Assembly (NCBI RefSeq): GCF_051020975.1
Contig: NW_027478159.1
Location: forward strand, 17,066,501 to 17,130,500
DNA from: Osmia lignaria lignaria
Taxonomy: Eukaryota; Arthropoda; Insecta; Hymenoptera; Megachilidae
DNA length: 64,000 nucleotides
Direction of reading: 5' to 3'
Part shown: positions 12,359 to 24,463 of the stretch, in pieces
Position numbering within the stretch: position 1 is the first letter of the stretch
How the letters are laid out: the number at the start of each line of letters is the position of its first letter
Notes under the pieces: generated by a model
What the model saw: only the letters and a program-made list of their open reading frames with translations
What the model was told of the DNA's origin: nothing
The model's database searches: none
Made by a program: the position numbers and the translations under genes

Positions 12359-15300
12359 AGAAAGGGGCCACGGTGTTTCTGTATCTCTATTATGTTGGTG
12401 CGGCTTCGGAACTTTTAAATATCTTGATATATCTCGAGAACTACGAATCTGATCAAAAAATATCATAGAACATAAAAAGTAGGAAACATAATTCTCTACA
12501 AAAAAGGTCTCTTAACATTTTGCCATAGCTCGCTTCGTTTCCGAGATATTTGCAGATTTATCTCAAGGGAAGGGGCCTGACGGACATATTTCGAGATATT
12601 TCTTCTTCTTGTTGCTCTTCTTCTGCACAGCTAAGCTGGAAGTGACATTTGCAGCTCGCAATAGTGCAGAGTTATCTCAGAGAAAGGGGCCACGGTGTTT
12701 CTGTATCTCTATTATGTTGGTGCGGCTTCGGAACTTTTAAATATCTTCATATATCTCGAGAACTACGCATCTGATCAAAAAATATCATAGAACATAAAAA
12801 GTAGGAAACTTAATTCTCTACAAAAAAGGTCTCTTAACATTTTGCCATAGGTCGCTTCGTTTCCGAGATATTTGCAGATTTATCTCAAGGGAAGGGGCCT
12901 GACGGACATATTTCGAGATATTTCTTCTTCTTGTTGCTCTTCTTCTGCACAGCTAAGCTGGAAGTGACATTTGCAGCTCGCAATAGTGCAGAGTTATCTC
13001 AGAGAAAGGGGCCACGGTGTTTCTGTATCTCTATTATGTTGGTGCGGCTTCGGAACTTTTAAATATCTTGATATATCTCGAGAACTACGCATCTGATCAA
13101 AAAATATCATAGAACATAAAAAGTAGGAAACTTAATTCTCTACAAAAAAGGTCTCTTAACATTTTGCCATAGCTCGCTTCGTTTCCGAGATATTTGCAGA
13201 TTTATCTCAAGGGAAGGGGCCTGACGGACATATTTCGAGATATTTCTTCTTCTTGTTGCTCTTCTTCTGCACAGCTAAGCTGGAAGTGACATTTGCAGCT
13301 CGCAATAGTGCAGAGTTATCTCAGAGAAAGGGGCCACGGTGTTTCTGTATCTCTATTATGTTGGTGCGGCTTCGGAACTTTTAAATATCTTGATATATCT
13401 CGAGAACTACGCATCTGATCAAAAAATATCATAGAACATAAAAAGTAGGAAACTTAATTCTCTACAAAAAAGGTCTCTTAACATTTAGCCATAGCTCGCT
13501 TCGTTTCCGAGATATTTGCAGATATATCTCGAGGGAAGGGGCCTGACGGACATATTTCGAGATATTTCTTCTTCTTGTTGTTCTTCTTCTGCACAGCTAA
13601 GCTGGAAGCGGCATTTGCGGCTCGCACTAGTGCAGAGTTATCCCAACGAAAGGGGCCACGGTGTTTCTGTATCTCTATTATGTTGGTGCGGCTTCGGAAC
13701 TTTTAAATATCTCGATATATCTCGAAAACTACGCTTCTGATCAAAAAATATCATAGAACATAAAAAGTAGGAAACATAATTCTCTACAAAAAAGGTCTCT
13801 TAACATTTTGCCATAGCTCGCTTCGTTTCCGAGATATTTGCAGATTTATCTCAAGGGAAGGGGCCTGACGGACATATTTCGAGATATTTCTTCTTCTTGT
13901 TGTTCTTCTTCTGCACAGCTAAGCTGGACGTGGCATTTACAGCTCGCAATAGTGCAGAGTTATCTCAAAGAAAGGGGCCACGGTGTTTCTGTATCTCTAT
14001 TATGTTGGTGCGGCTTCGCAACTTTTAAATATCTTCATATATCTCGAGAACTACGCATCTGATCAAAAAATATCATAGAACATAAAAAGTAGGAAACATA
14101 ATTCTCTACAAAAAAGCTCTCTTAACATTTTGCCATAGCTCGCTTCGTTTCCGAGATATTTGCAGATTTATCTCAAGGGAAGTGGCCTGACGGACATATT
14201 TCGAGATATTTCTTCTTCTTGTTGCTCTTCTTCTGCACAGCTAAGCTGGAAGTGACATTTGCAGCTCGCAATAGTGCAGAGTTATCTCAGAGAAAGGGGC
14301 CACGGTGTTTCTGTATCTCTATTATGTTGGTGCGGCTTCGGAACTTTTAAATATCTTGATATATCTCGAGAACTACGCATTTGATCAAAAAATATCATAC
14401 AACATAAAAAGTAGGAAACTTAATTCTCTACAAAAAAGGTCTCTCAACATTTTGCCATAGCTCGCTTCGTTTCCGAGATATTTGCAGATTTATCTCAAGG
14501 GAAGGGGCCTGACGGACATATTTCGAGATATTTCTTCTTCTTGTTGTTCTCCTTCTGCACAGCTAAGCTGGACGTGGCATTTACAGCTCGCAATAGAGCA
14601 GAGTTATCTCAAAGGAAGGGGCCACGGTGTTTCTGTATCTCTATTATGTTGGTGCGGCTTCGGAACTTTTAAATATCTTCATATATCTCGAGAACTACGC
14701 ATCTGATCAAAAAATATCATAGAACATAAAAAGTAGGAAACTTAATTCTCTACAAAATAGGTATCTTGACATTTTGCCATAGCTCGCTTCGTTTCTGAGA
14801 TATTTGCAGATATATCTCAAGGGAAGGGGCCTGACGGACATATTTCGAGATATTTCTTCTTCTTGTTGTTCTTCTTCTGCACAGCTAAACTGGAAGTGGC
14901 ATTTCCAGCTCGCAATAGCGCAGAGTTATCTCAAAGAAAGGGGCCACGGTGTTTCTGTATCTCTATTATGTTGGTGCGGCTTCGGAACTTTTAAATATCT
15001 TGATATATCTCGAGAACTACGCATCTGATCAAAAAATATCATAGAACATAAAAAGTAGGAAACTTAATTCTCTACAAAAAAGGTCTCTTAACATTTTGCC
15101 ATAGCTCGCTTCGTTTCCGAGATATTTGCAGATTTATCTCAAGGGAAGGGGCCTGACGGACATATTTCGAGATATTTCTTCTTCTTGTTGTTCTCCTTCT
15201 GCACAGCTAAGCTGGACGTGGCATTTACAGCTCGCAATAGTGCAGAGTTATCTCAAAGGAAGGGGCCACGGTGTTTCTGTATCTCTATTATGTTGGTGCG

Positions 15301-17597
15301 GCTTCGGAACTTTTAAATATCTTCATATATCTCGAGAACTACGAATCTGATCAAAAAATATCATAGAACATAAAAACTAGGAAACTTAATTCTCTACAAA
15401 AAAGGTCTCACAACATTTTGCCATAGCTCGCTTCGTTTCCGAGATATTTGCAGATTTATCTCAAGGGAAGGGGCCTGACGGACATATTTCGAGATATTTC
15501 TTCTTCTTGTTGTTCTTCTTCTGCACAGCTAAGCTGGAAGTGGCATTTGCAGCTCGCAATAGTGCAGAGTTATCTGAAAGAAAGGGGCCACGGTGTTTCT
15601 GTATCTCTATTATGTTGGTGCGGCTTCGGAACTTTTAAATATCTTGATATATCTCGAGAACTACGCATCTGATCAAAAAATATCATAGAACATAAAAAGT
15701 AGGAAACTTAATTCTCTACAAAAAAGGTCTCTTAACATTTTGCCATAGCTCGCTTCGTTTCCGAGATATTTGCAGATTTATCTCAAGGGAAGGGGCCTGA
15801 CGGACATATTTCGAGATATTTCTTCTTCTTGTTGTTCTCCTTCTGCACAGCTAAGCTGGACGTGGCATTTACAGCTCGCAATAGTGCAGAGTTATCTCAA
15901 AGGAAGGGGCCACGGTGTTTCTGTATCTCTATTATGTTGGTGCGGCTTCGGAACTTTTAAATATCTTCATATATCTCGAGAACTACGAATCTGATCAAAA
16001 AATATCATAGAACATAAAAAGTAGGAAACTTAATTCTCTACAAAAAAGGTCTCACAACATTTTGCCATAGCTCGCTTCGTTTCCGAGATATTTGCAGATT
16101 TATCTCAAGGGAAGGGGCCTGACGGACATATTTCGAGATATTTCTTCTTCTTGTTGTTCTTCTTCTGCACAGCTAAGCTGGAAGTGGCATTTGCAGCTCG
16201 CAATAGTGCAGAGTTATCTGAAAGAAAGGGGCCACGGTGTTTCTGTATCTCTATTATGTTGGTGCGGCTTCGGAACTTTTAAATATCTTGATATATCTCG
16301 AGAACTACGCATCTGATCAAAAAATATCATAGAACATAAAAAGTAGGAAACTTAATTCTCTACAAATAAAGTCTCTTAACATTTTGCCATAGCTCGCTTC
16401 GTTTCCGAGATATTTGCAGATTTATCTCAAGGGAAGGGGCCTGACGGACATATTTGGAGATATTTCTTCTTCTTGTTGTTCTTCTTCTGCACAGCTAAGC
16501 TGGAAGTGGCATTTGCAGCTCGCAATAGTGCAGAGTTATCTCAAAGAAAGGGGCCACGGTGTTTCTGTATCTCTATTATGTTGGTGCGGCTTCGAAACTT
16601 TTAAATATCTTGATATATCTCGAGAACTACGAATCTGATCAAAAAATATCATAGAACATAAAAAGTAGGAAACTTAATTCTCTACAAAAAAGGTCTCACA
16701 ACATTTTGCCATAGCTCGCTTCGTTTCCGAGATATTTGGAGATTTATCTCAAGGGAAGGGGCCTGTCGGACATATTTCGATATATTTCTTCTTCTTGTTG
16801 TTCTTCTTCTGCACAGCTAAACTGGAAGTGGCATTTCCAGCTCGCCATAGTGCAGAGTTATCTCAAAGAAAGGGCCCACGGTGTTTCTGTATCTCTATTA
16901 TGTTGGTGCGGCTTCGGAACTTTTAAATATCTTGATATATCTCGAGAACTACGAATCTGATCAAAAAATATCATAGAACATAAAAAGTAGGAAACTTAAT
17001 TCTCTACAAAAAAGGTCTCACAAGATTTTCCCATAGCTCGCTTCGTTTCCGAGATATTTGCAGATTTATCTCAAGGGAAGGGGCCTGGCGGACATATTTC
17101 GAGATATTTCTTCTTCTTGTTGTTCTTCTTCTGCACAGCTAAGCTGGAAGTGGCATTTGCAGCTCGCAATAGTGCAGAGTTATCTCAAAGAAAGGGGCCA
17201 CGGTGTTTCTGTATCTCTATTATGTTGGTGCGGCTTCGGAACTTTTAAATATCTTGATATATCTCGAGAACTACGCATCTGATCAAAAAATATCATAGAA
17301 CATAAAAAGTAGGAAACTTAATTCTCTACAAATAAAGTCTCTTAACATTTTGCCATAGCTCGCTTCGTTTCCGAGATATTTGCAGATTTATCTCAAGGGA
17401 AGGGGCCTGACGGACATATTTGGAGATATTTCTTCTTCTTGTTGTTCTTCTTCTGCACAGCTAAGCTGGAAGTGGCATTTGCAGCTCGCAATAGTGCAGA
17501 GTTATCTCAAAGAAAGGGGCCACGGTGTTTCTGTATCTCTATTATGTTGGTGCGGCTTCGGAACTTTTAAATATCTTGATATATCTCGAGAACTACG
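12359..17597. repeat. 5.2-kb duplicated block, copy 1 (offset 7728 bp)
   Basis: About 16 monomers match 20087-25325 one for one. By-eye differences, as base here / base in the other copy: 12957 G/C, 14183 T/G, 14227 C/T, 14301 C/T, 14705 G/T, 15377 C/G, 16595 A/G, 16822 C/A, 16875 C/G, 17038 T/A and 17574 T/C. That is 11 in about 5.2 kb, or roughly 99.8% identity; a few more may have been missed. The left limit is set by CTCAAAG against CTCAGAG at 12358/20086, the right by ACGAAT against ACGCAT at 17598/25326. Confidence 0.9.
15126..16413. repeat. Two copies of a 644-bp dimer within 5.2-kb block copy 1
   Basis: Dimer 15126+15448 is followed by 15770+16092. The first member is the GGACGTGG/CTTCATAT class ending ACGAATCTG and GTCTCACAAC; the second has the private TTATCTGAAAG change. 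The only difference seen is ACTAGG at 15377. The same pair of dimers occurs in copy 2 at 22854-24141, so the dimer duplication predates the 7.7-kb event. Confidence 0.85.
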
Positions 17598-19633
17598 AAT
17601 CTGATCAAAAAATATCATAGAACATAAAAAGTAGGAAACTTAATTCTCTACAAAAAAGGTCTCACAACATTTTGCCATAGCTCGCTTCGTTTCCGAGATA
17701 TTTGGAGATTTATCTCAAGGGAAGGGGCCTGTCGGACATATTTCGATATATTTCTTCTTCTTGTTGTTCTTCTTCTGCACAGCTAAACTGGAAGTGGCAT
17801 TTCCAGCTCGCCATAGTGCAGAGTTATCTCAAAGAAAGGGGCCACGGTGTTTCTGTATCTCTATTATGTTGGTGCGGCTTCGGAACTTTTAAATATCTTG
17901 ATATATCTCGAGAACTACGAATCTGATCAAAAAATATCATAGAACATAAAAAGTAGGAAACTTAATTCTCTACAAAAAAGGTCTCACAAGATTTTCCCAT
18001 AGCTCGCTTCGTTTCCGAGATATTTGCAGATTTATCTCAAGGGAAGGGGCCTGGCGGACATATTTCGAGATATTTCTTCTTCTTGTTGTTCTTCTTCTGC
18101 ACAGCTAAGCTGGAAGTGGCATTTGCAGCTCGCAATAGTGCAGAGTTATCTCAAAGAAAGGGGCCACGGTGTTTCTGTATCTCTATTATGTTGGTGCGGC
18201 TTCGGAACTTTTAAATATCTTGATATATCTCGAGAACTACGCATCTGATCAAAAAATATCATAGAACATAAAAAGTAGGAAACTTAATTCTCTACAAATA
18301 AAGTCTCTTAACATTTTGCCATAGCTCGCTTCGTTTCCGAGATATTTGCAGATTTATCTCAAGGGAAGGGGCCTGACGGACATATTTGGAGATATTTCTT
18401 CTTCTTGTTGTTCTTCTTCTGCACAGCTAAGCTGGAAGTGGCATTTGCAGCTCGCAATAGTGCAGAGTTATCTCAAAGAAAGGGGCCACGGTGTTTCTGT
18501 ATCTCTATTATGTTGGTGCGGCTTCGGAACTTTTAAATATCTTGATATATCTCGAGAACTACGAATCTGATCAAAAAATATCATAGAACATAAAAAGTAG
18601 GAAACTTAATTCTCTACAAAAAAGGTCTCACAACATTTTGCCATAGCTCGCTTCGTTTCCGAGATATTTGGAGATTTATCTCAAGGGAAGGGGCCTGTCG
18701 GACATATTTCGATATATTTCTTCTTCTTGTTGTTCTTCTTCTGCACAGCTAAACTGGAAGTGGCATTTCCAGCTCGCCATAGTGCAGAGTTATCTCAAAG
18801 AAAGGGGCCACGGTGTTTCTGTATCTCTATTATGTTGGTGCGGCTTCGGAACTTTTAAATATCTTGATATATCTCGAGAACTACGAATCTGATCAAAAAA
18901 TATCATAGAACATAAAAAGTAGGAAACTTAATTCTCTACAAAAAAGGTCTCACAAGATTTTCCCATAGCTCGCTTCGTTTCCGAGATATTTGCAGATTTA
19001 TCTCAAGGGAAGGGGCCTGGCGGACATATTTCGAGATATTTCTTCTTCTTGTTGTTCTTCTTCTGCACAGCTAAGCTGGAAGTGGCATTTGCAGCTCGCA
19101 ATAGTGCAGAGTTATCTCAAAGAAAGGGGCCACGGTGTTTCTGTATCTCTATTATGTTGGTGCGGCTTCGGAACTTTTAAATATCTTGATATATCTCGAG
19201 AACTACGCATCTGATCAAAAAATATCATAGAACATAAAAAGTAGGAAACTTAATTCTCTACAAATAAAGTCTCTTAACATTTTGCCATAGCTCGCTTCGT
19301 TTCCGAGATATTTGCAGATTTATCTCAAGGGAAGGGGCCTGACGGACATATTTGGAGATATTTCTTCTTCTTGTTGTTCTTCTTCTGCACAGCTAAGCTG
19401 GAAGTGGCATTTGCAGCTCGCAATAGTGCAGAGTTATCTCAAAGAAAGGGGCCACGGTGTTTCTGTATCTCTATTATGTTGGTGCGGCTTCGGAACTTTT
19501 AAATATCTTGATATATCTCGAGAACTACGCATCTGATAAAAAAATATCGTAGAACATAAAAAGTAGGAAACTTAATTCTCTACAAAAAAGGTCTCTTAAC
19601 ATTTTGCCATAGCTCGCTTCGTTTCCGAGATAT
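16736..19633. repeat. Three tandem copies of the 966-bp trimer HOR
   Basis: The copies are 16736-17701, 17702-18667 and 18668-19633. The trio order and the three distinct inter-monomer junctions (CACAACATTTTGCC, CACAAGATTTTCCC, ACAAATAAAGTC) are conserved. Differences are very few: AGGGCCCACGG in the first monomer of copy 1, and GATAAAAAAATATCGTAG at the end of copy 3, which also ends the single copies at 11906 and 25108. That shared ending shows the run grew internally, with the last monomer staying at the right edge. Confidence 0.9.
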
Positions 19634-19955
19634 TTGCAGATTTATCTCAAGGGAAGGGGCCTGTCGGACATATTTCGATATATTTCTTCTTCTTGTTGTT
19701 CTTCTTCTGCACAGCTAAACTGGAAGTGGCATTTCCAGCTCGCCATAGTGCAGAGTTATCTCAAAGAAAGGGGCCACGGTGTTTCTGTATCTCTATTATG
19801 TTGGTGCGGCTTCGGAACTTTTAAATATCTTGATATATCTCGAGAACTACGAATCTGATCAAAAAATATCATAGAACATAAAAAGTAGGAAACATAATTC
19901 TCTACAAAAAAGGTCTCTTAACATTTTGCCATAGCTCGCTTCGTTTCCGAGATAT

Positions 19956-20277
19956 TTGCAGATTTATCTCAAGGGAAGGGGCCTGACGGACATATTTCGA
20001 GATATTTCTTCTTCTTGTTGCTCTTCTTCTGCACAGCTAAGCTGGAAGTGACATTTGCAGCTCGCAATAGTGCAGAGTTATCTCAGAGAAAGGGGCCACG
20101 GTGTTTCTGTATCTCTATTATGTTGGTGCGGCTTCGGAACTTTTAAATATCTTGATATATCTCGAGAACTACGAATCTGATCAAAAAATATCATAGAACA
20201 TAAAAAGTAGGAAACATAATTCTCTACAAAAAAGGTCTCTTAACATTTTGCCATAGCTCGCTTCGTTTCCGAGATAT
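19956..20277. repeat. Hybrid monomer at a one-unit exchange
   Basis: The 5-prime two thirds are of the GTGACAT/TTGCTCTTC subtype, like the next monomer at 20278. The 3-prime third (CTTGATAT, ACGAATCTG, GGAAACATAATTC) matches the preceding monomer 19634 and its relative 12228. At the equivalent point of the upstream segment, 12228 runs directly into 12550 with no such monomer. This is what a one-monomer duplication by crossover between neighbouring units produces. Confidence 0.8.
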
Positions 20278-22853
20278 TTGCAGATTTATCTCAAGGGAAG
20301 GGGCCTGACGGACATATTTCGAGATATTTCTTCTTCTTGTTGCTCTTCTTCTGCACAGCTAAGCTGGAAGTGACATTTGCAGCTCGCAATAGTGCAGAGT
20401 TATCTCAGAGAAAGGGGCCACGGTGTTTCTGTATCTCTATTATGTTGGTGCGGCTTCGGAACTTTTAAATATCTTCATATATCTCGAGAACTACGCATCT
20501 GATCAAAAAATATCATAGAACATAAAAAGTAGGAAACTTAATTCTCTACAAAAAAGGTCTCTTAACATTTTGCCATAGGTCGCTTCGTTTCCGAGATATT
20601 TGCAGATTTATCTCAAGGGAAGGGGCCTGACGGACATATTTCGAGATATTTCTTCTTCTTGTTGCTCTTCTTCTGCACAGCTAACCTGGAAGTGACATTT
20701 GCAGCTCGCAATAGTGCAGAGTTATCTCAGAGAAAGGGGCCACGGTGTTTCTGTATCTCTATTATGTTGGTGCGGCTTCGGAACTTTTAAATATCTTGAT
20801 ATATCTCGAGAACTACGCATCTGATCAAAAAATATCATAGAACATAAAAAGTAGGAAACTTAATTCTCTACAAAAAAGGTCTCTTAACATTTTGCCATAG
20901 CTCGCTTCGTTTCCGAGATATTTGCAGATTTATCTCAAGGGAAGGGGCCTGACGGACATATTTCGAGATATTTCTTCTTCTTGTTGCTCTTCTTCTGCAC
21001 AGCTAAGCTGGAAGTGACATTTGCAGCTCGCAATAGTGCAGAGTTATCTCAGAGAAAGGGGCCACGGTGTTTCTGTATCTCTATTATGTTGGTGCGGCTT
21101 CGGAACTTTTAAATATCTTGATATATCTCGAGAACTACGCATCTGATCAAAAAATATCATAGAACATAAAAAGTAGGAAACTTAATTCTCTACAAAAAAG
21201 GTCTCTTAACATTTAGCCATAGCTCGCTTCGTTTCCGAGATATTTGCAGATATATCTCGAGGGAAGGGGCCTGACGGACATATTTCGAGATATTTCTTCT
21301 TCTTGTTGTTCTTCTTCTGCACAGCTAAGCTGGAAGCGGCATTTGCGGCTCGCACTAGTGCAGAGTTATCCCAACGAAAGGGGCCACGGTGTTTCTGTAT
21401 CTCTATTATGTTGGTGCGGCTTCGGAACTTTTAAATATCTCGATATATCTCGAAAACTACGCTTCTGATCAAAAAATATCATAGAACATAAAAAGTAGGA
21501 AACATAATTCTCTACAAAAAAGGTCTCTTAACATTTTGCCATAGCTCGCTTCGTTTCCGAGATATTTGCAGATTTATCTCAAGGGAAGGGGCCTGACGGA
21601 CATATTTCGAGATATTTCTTCTTCTTGTTGTTCTTCTTCTGCACAGCTAAGCTGGACGTGGCATTTACAGCTCGCAATAGTGCAGAGTTATCTCAAAGAA
21701 AGGGGCCACGGTGTTTCTGTATCTCTATTATGTTGGTGCGGCTTCGCAACTTTTAAATATCTTCATATATCTCGAGAACTACGCATCTGATCAAAAAATA
21801 TCATAGAACATAAAAAGTAGGAAACATAATTCTCTACAAAAAAGCTCTCTTAACATTTTGCCATAGCTCGCTTCGTTTCCGAGATATTTGCAGATTTATC
21901 TCAAGGGAAGGGGCCTGACGGACATATTTCGAGATATTTCTTCTTCTTGTTGCTTTTCTTCTGCACAGCTAAGCTGGAAGTGACATTTGCAGCTCGCAAT
22001 AGTGCAGAGTTATCTCAGAGAAAGGGGCTACGGTGTTTCTGTATCTCTATTATGTTGGTGCGGCTTCGGAACTTTTAAATATCTTGATATATCTCGAGAA
22101 CTACGCATTTGATCAAAAAATATCATACAACATAAAAAGTAGGAAACTTAATTCTCTACAAAAAAGGTCTCTCAACATTTTGCCATAGCTCGCTTCGTTT
22201 CCGAGATATTTGCAGATTTATCTCAAGGGAAGGGGCCTGACGGACATATTTCGAGATATTTCTTCTTCTTGTTGTTCTCCTTCTGCACAGCTAAGCTGGA
22301 CGTGGCATTTACAGCTCGCAATAGAGCAGAGTTATCTCAAAGGAAGGGGCCACGGTGTTTCTGTATCTCTATTATGTTGGTGCGGCTTCGGAACTTTTAA
22401 ATATCTTCATATATCTCGAGAACTACGCATCTTATCAAAAAATATCATAGAACATAAAAAGTAGGAAACTTAATTCTCTACAAAATAGGTATCTTGACAT
22501 TTTGCCATAGCTCGCTTCGTTTCTGAGATATTTGCAGATATATCTCAAGGGAAGGGGCCTGACGGACATATTTCGAGATATTTCTTCTTCTTGTTGTTCT
22601 TCTTCTGCACAGCTAAACTGGAAGTGGCATTTCCAGCTCGCAATAGCGCAGAGTTATCTCAAAGAAAGGGGCCACGGTGTTTCTGTATCTCTATTATGTT
22701 GGTGCGGCTTCGGAACTTTTAAATATCTTGATATATCTCGAGAACTACGCATCTGATCAAAAAATATCATAGAACATAAAAAGTAGGAAACTTAATTCTC
22801 TACAAAAAAGGTCTCTTAACATTTTGCCATAGCTCGCTTCGTTTCCGAGATAT

Positions 22854-24141
22854 TTGCAGATTTATCTCAAGGGAAGGGGCCTGACGGACATATTTCGAGA
22901 TATTTCTTCTTCTTGTTGTTCTCCTTCTGCACAGCTAAGCTGGACGTGGCATTTACAGCTCGCAATAGTGCAGAGTTATCTCAAAGGAAGGGGCCACGGT
23001 GTTTCTGTATCTCTATTATGTTGGTGCGGCTTCGGAACTTTTAAATATCTTCATATATCTCGAGAACTACGAATCTGATCAAAAAATATCATAGAACATA
23101 AAAAGTAGGAAACTTAATTCTCTACAAAAAAGGTCTCACAACATTTTGCCATAGCTCGCTTCGTTTCCGAGATATTTGCAGATTTATCTCAAGGGAAGGG
23201 GCCTGACGGACATATTTCGAGATATTTCTTCTTCTTGTTGTTCTTCTTCTGCACAGCTAAGCTGGAAGTGGCATTTGCAGCTCGCAATAGTGCAGAGTTA
23301 TCTGAAAGAAAGGGGCCACGGTGTTTCTGTATCTCTATTATGTTGGTGCGGCTTCGGAACTTTTAAATATCTTGATATATCTCGAGAACTACGCATCTGA
23401 TCAAAAAATATCATAGAACATAAAAAGTAGGAAACTTAATTCTCTACAAAAAAGGTCTCTTAACATTTTGCCATAGCTCGCTTCGTTTCCGAGATATTTG
23501 CAGATTTATCTCAAGGGAAGGGGCCTGACGGACATATTTCGAGATATTTCTTCTTCTTGTTGTTCTCCTTCTGCACAGCTAAGCTGGACGTGGCATTTAC
23601 AGCTCGCAATAGTGCAGAGTTATCTCAAAGGAAGGGGCCACGGTGTTTCTGTATCTCTATTATGTTGGTGCGGCTTCGGAACTTTTAAATATCTTCATAT
23701 ATCTCGAGAACTACGAATCTGATCAAAAAATATCATAGAACATAAAAAGTAGGAAACTTAATTCTCTACAAAAAAGGTCTCACAACATTTTGCCATAGCT
23801 CGCTTCGTTTCCGAGATATTTGCAGATTTATCTCAAGGGAAGGGGCCTGACGGACATATTTCGAGATATTTCTTCTTCTTGTTGTTCTTCTTCTGCACAG
23901 CTAAGCTGGAAGTGGCATTTGCAGCTCGCAATAGTGCAGAGTTATCTGAAAGAAAGGGGCCACGGTGTTTCTGTATCTCTATTATGTTGGTGCGGCTTCG
24001 GAACTTTTAAATATCTTGATATATCTCGAGAACTACGCATCTGATCAAAAAATATCATAGAACATAAAAAGTAGGAAACTTAATTCTCTACAAATAAAGT
24101 CTCTTAACATTTTGCCATAGCTCGCTTCGTTTCCGAGATAT
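22854..24141. repeat. Two copies of a 644-bp dimer within 5.2-kb block copy 2
   Basis: Dimers 22854+23176 and 23498+23820 match the pair at 15126-16413 and carry the same TTATCTGAAAG and GTCTCACAAC markers. I see no differences between the two dimers. The monomer at 23498 or an identical sister is the best match for the displaced monomer at 29606. Confidence 0.85.
23176..23497 (+). repeat. Representative monomer close to the majority consensus
   Basis: This copy differs from the majority consensus I derived by eye at one base (CTGAAAG instead of CTCAAAG). Landmarks by monomer position: TTGCAG at 1; GGGGCCTGACGG near 24; TTC/TTG microsatellite at about 51-74; a second copy of the 5-prime motif, GTGCAGAGTTATCTC, from 115; GGGGCCACGG near 137; TCTCGAGA palindrome near 206; TGATCA at 223-228; A-tracts at 228-233, 247-251 and 273-278; then ATAGCTCGCTTCG and a GAGATAT motif before the next copy. 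Composition is 65 G and 61 C in 322 bases, with 11 CpG. Confidence 0.9.
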
Positions 24142-24463
24142 TTGCAGATTTATCTCAAGGGAAGGGGCCTGACGGACATATTTGGAGATATTTCTTCTTC
24201 TTGTTGTTCTTCTTCTGCACAGCTAAGCTGGAAGTGGCATTTGCAGCTCGCAATAGTGCAGAGTTATCTCAAAGAAAGGGGCCACGGTGTTTCTGTATCT
24301 CTATTATGTTGGTGCGGCTTCGGAACTTTTAAATATCTTGATATATCTCGAGAACTACGAATCTGATCAAAAAATATCATAGAACATAAAAAGTAGGAAA
24401 CTTAATTCTCTACAAAAAAGGTCTCACAACATTTTGCCATAGCTCGCTTCGTTTCCGAGATAT

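Noticed and set aside
16414..19633. The homogeneous trimer zone as an active centromere core.
   Set aside because: Greater local homogeneity is visible, but chromatin state and kinetochore binding cannot be read from sequence, and the zone is only about 3 kb long.
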